Assembly: GCA_964559205.1 (NCBI GenBank)
Contig: CAZLHV010000209.1
Coordinates: 1-5,675, forward strand
Direction: 5' to 3'
Origin: GWF2-43-63 sp964559205
GTDB taxonomy: Bacteria; Bacteroidota; Bacteroidia; Bacteroidales; DTU049
Length of the DNA: 5,675 nt
The translations under genes were made by a program, and so were the position numbers. This document shows positions 5,512 to 5,675 of this stretch, in pieces. The notes under the pieces are model-generated. The model searched no databases. It was not told the DNA's origin and saw only the letters and a list, made by a program, of their open reading frames with translations. Every line of letters starts with the position of its first letter. Position 1 is the stretch's first letter.

Positions 5512-5675
5512 CCTCGTCGCTGGATGCAGTCTGCTAAAATCAGGCTGCCCGCCACAGCCGGACGCTTCGACTCCGCTCAGCGTGACCGCCTGTTGCTTAT
5601 GAATTACACAACCCTTCCACCCTGATTTCTTAACGCAGCCTGCATAGGCGACATCCCGAGAGGGCGGCTGCGGGG
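5512..5675. repeat. Probable dispersed intergenic repeat, runs off the window
   Basis: There is no ORF with coding character on either strand. The stretch around 5561-5586, containing CTTCGACTCCGCTCAGCG with ACGCT/AGCGT arms (5562-5566/5579-5583), resembles 'cttcgactccgctcag' strings I remember as widespread in Bacteroidota drafts. Further inverted pairs are AAATCAGG (5537-5544) with CCTGATTT (5621-5628), and CAGGCTGC (5541-5548) with GCAGCCTG (5635-5642). I read the whole stretch after the hairpins as repeat-derived intergenic DNA. No transposase or terminal inverted repeat is visible. Confidence 0.35.

Overview
The window looks like part of a chromosome of an uncultured member of the Bacteroidota. 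Three things point there: promoter elements matching the Bacteroidota -7 consensus TAnnTTTG sit just upstream of three genes, Shine-Dalgarno motifs are absent, and the glycyl-tRNA synthetase and S41 peptidase are of the type that phylum carries. This is inference from sequence style; no marker gene search was possible.

Layout, all genes on the + strand. Positions 1-279 are intergenic: a rho-independent terminator for a gene left of the window (10-37), a short CTTTGTG-rich repeat (78-114) and the promoter of the synthetase. Positions 280-1800 encode a complete single-chain glycyl-tRNA synthetase. A second promoter overlaps its stop codon and precedes a probable two-gene operon: a 58-residue winged-helix protein (1832-2008) and, 12 nt further on, a membrane-anchored S41 C-terminal processing peptidase (2021-3595).

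Positions 3650-4234 are the unusual part: 26 uninterrupted 21-bp units read as a valine-rich heptad, (E/A)-(V/L)-x-V-V-Q-N. The frame is broken once by a TAA at 4016-4018, giving a 122-residue repeat protein and an in-frame 72-codon remainder. Synonymous variation at one valine position indicates that the + frame is, or was, translated. The last codons of the S41 gene resemble a repeat unit and lie in the same frame and in 21-bp phase with the array, which suggests the array may have grown from the tail of the peptidase gene.

Positions 4299-4329 hold a good two-part promoter, followed by an endonuclease/exonuclease/phosphatase-fold hydrolase (4355-5365). The remaining 310 bases carry no gene I can support. 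They hold a long stem-loop, a pair of mutually exclusive 11-bp hairpins and what looks like a dispersed intergenic repeat.

The synthetase and the peptidase are housekeeping genes. Nothing in the window shows a functional link between the repeat protein and its neighbours apart from position and the possible origin from the S41 tail.
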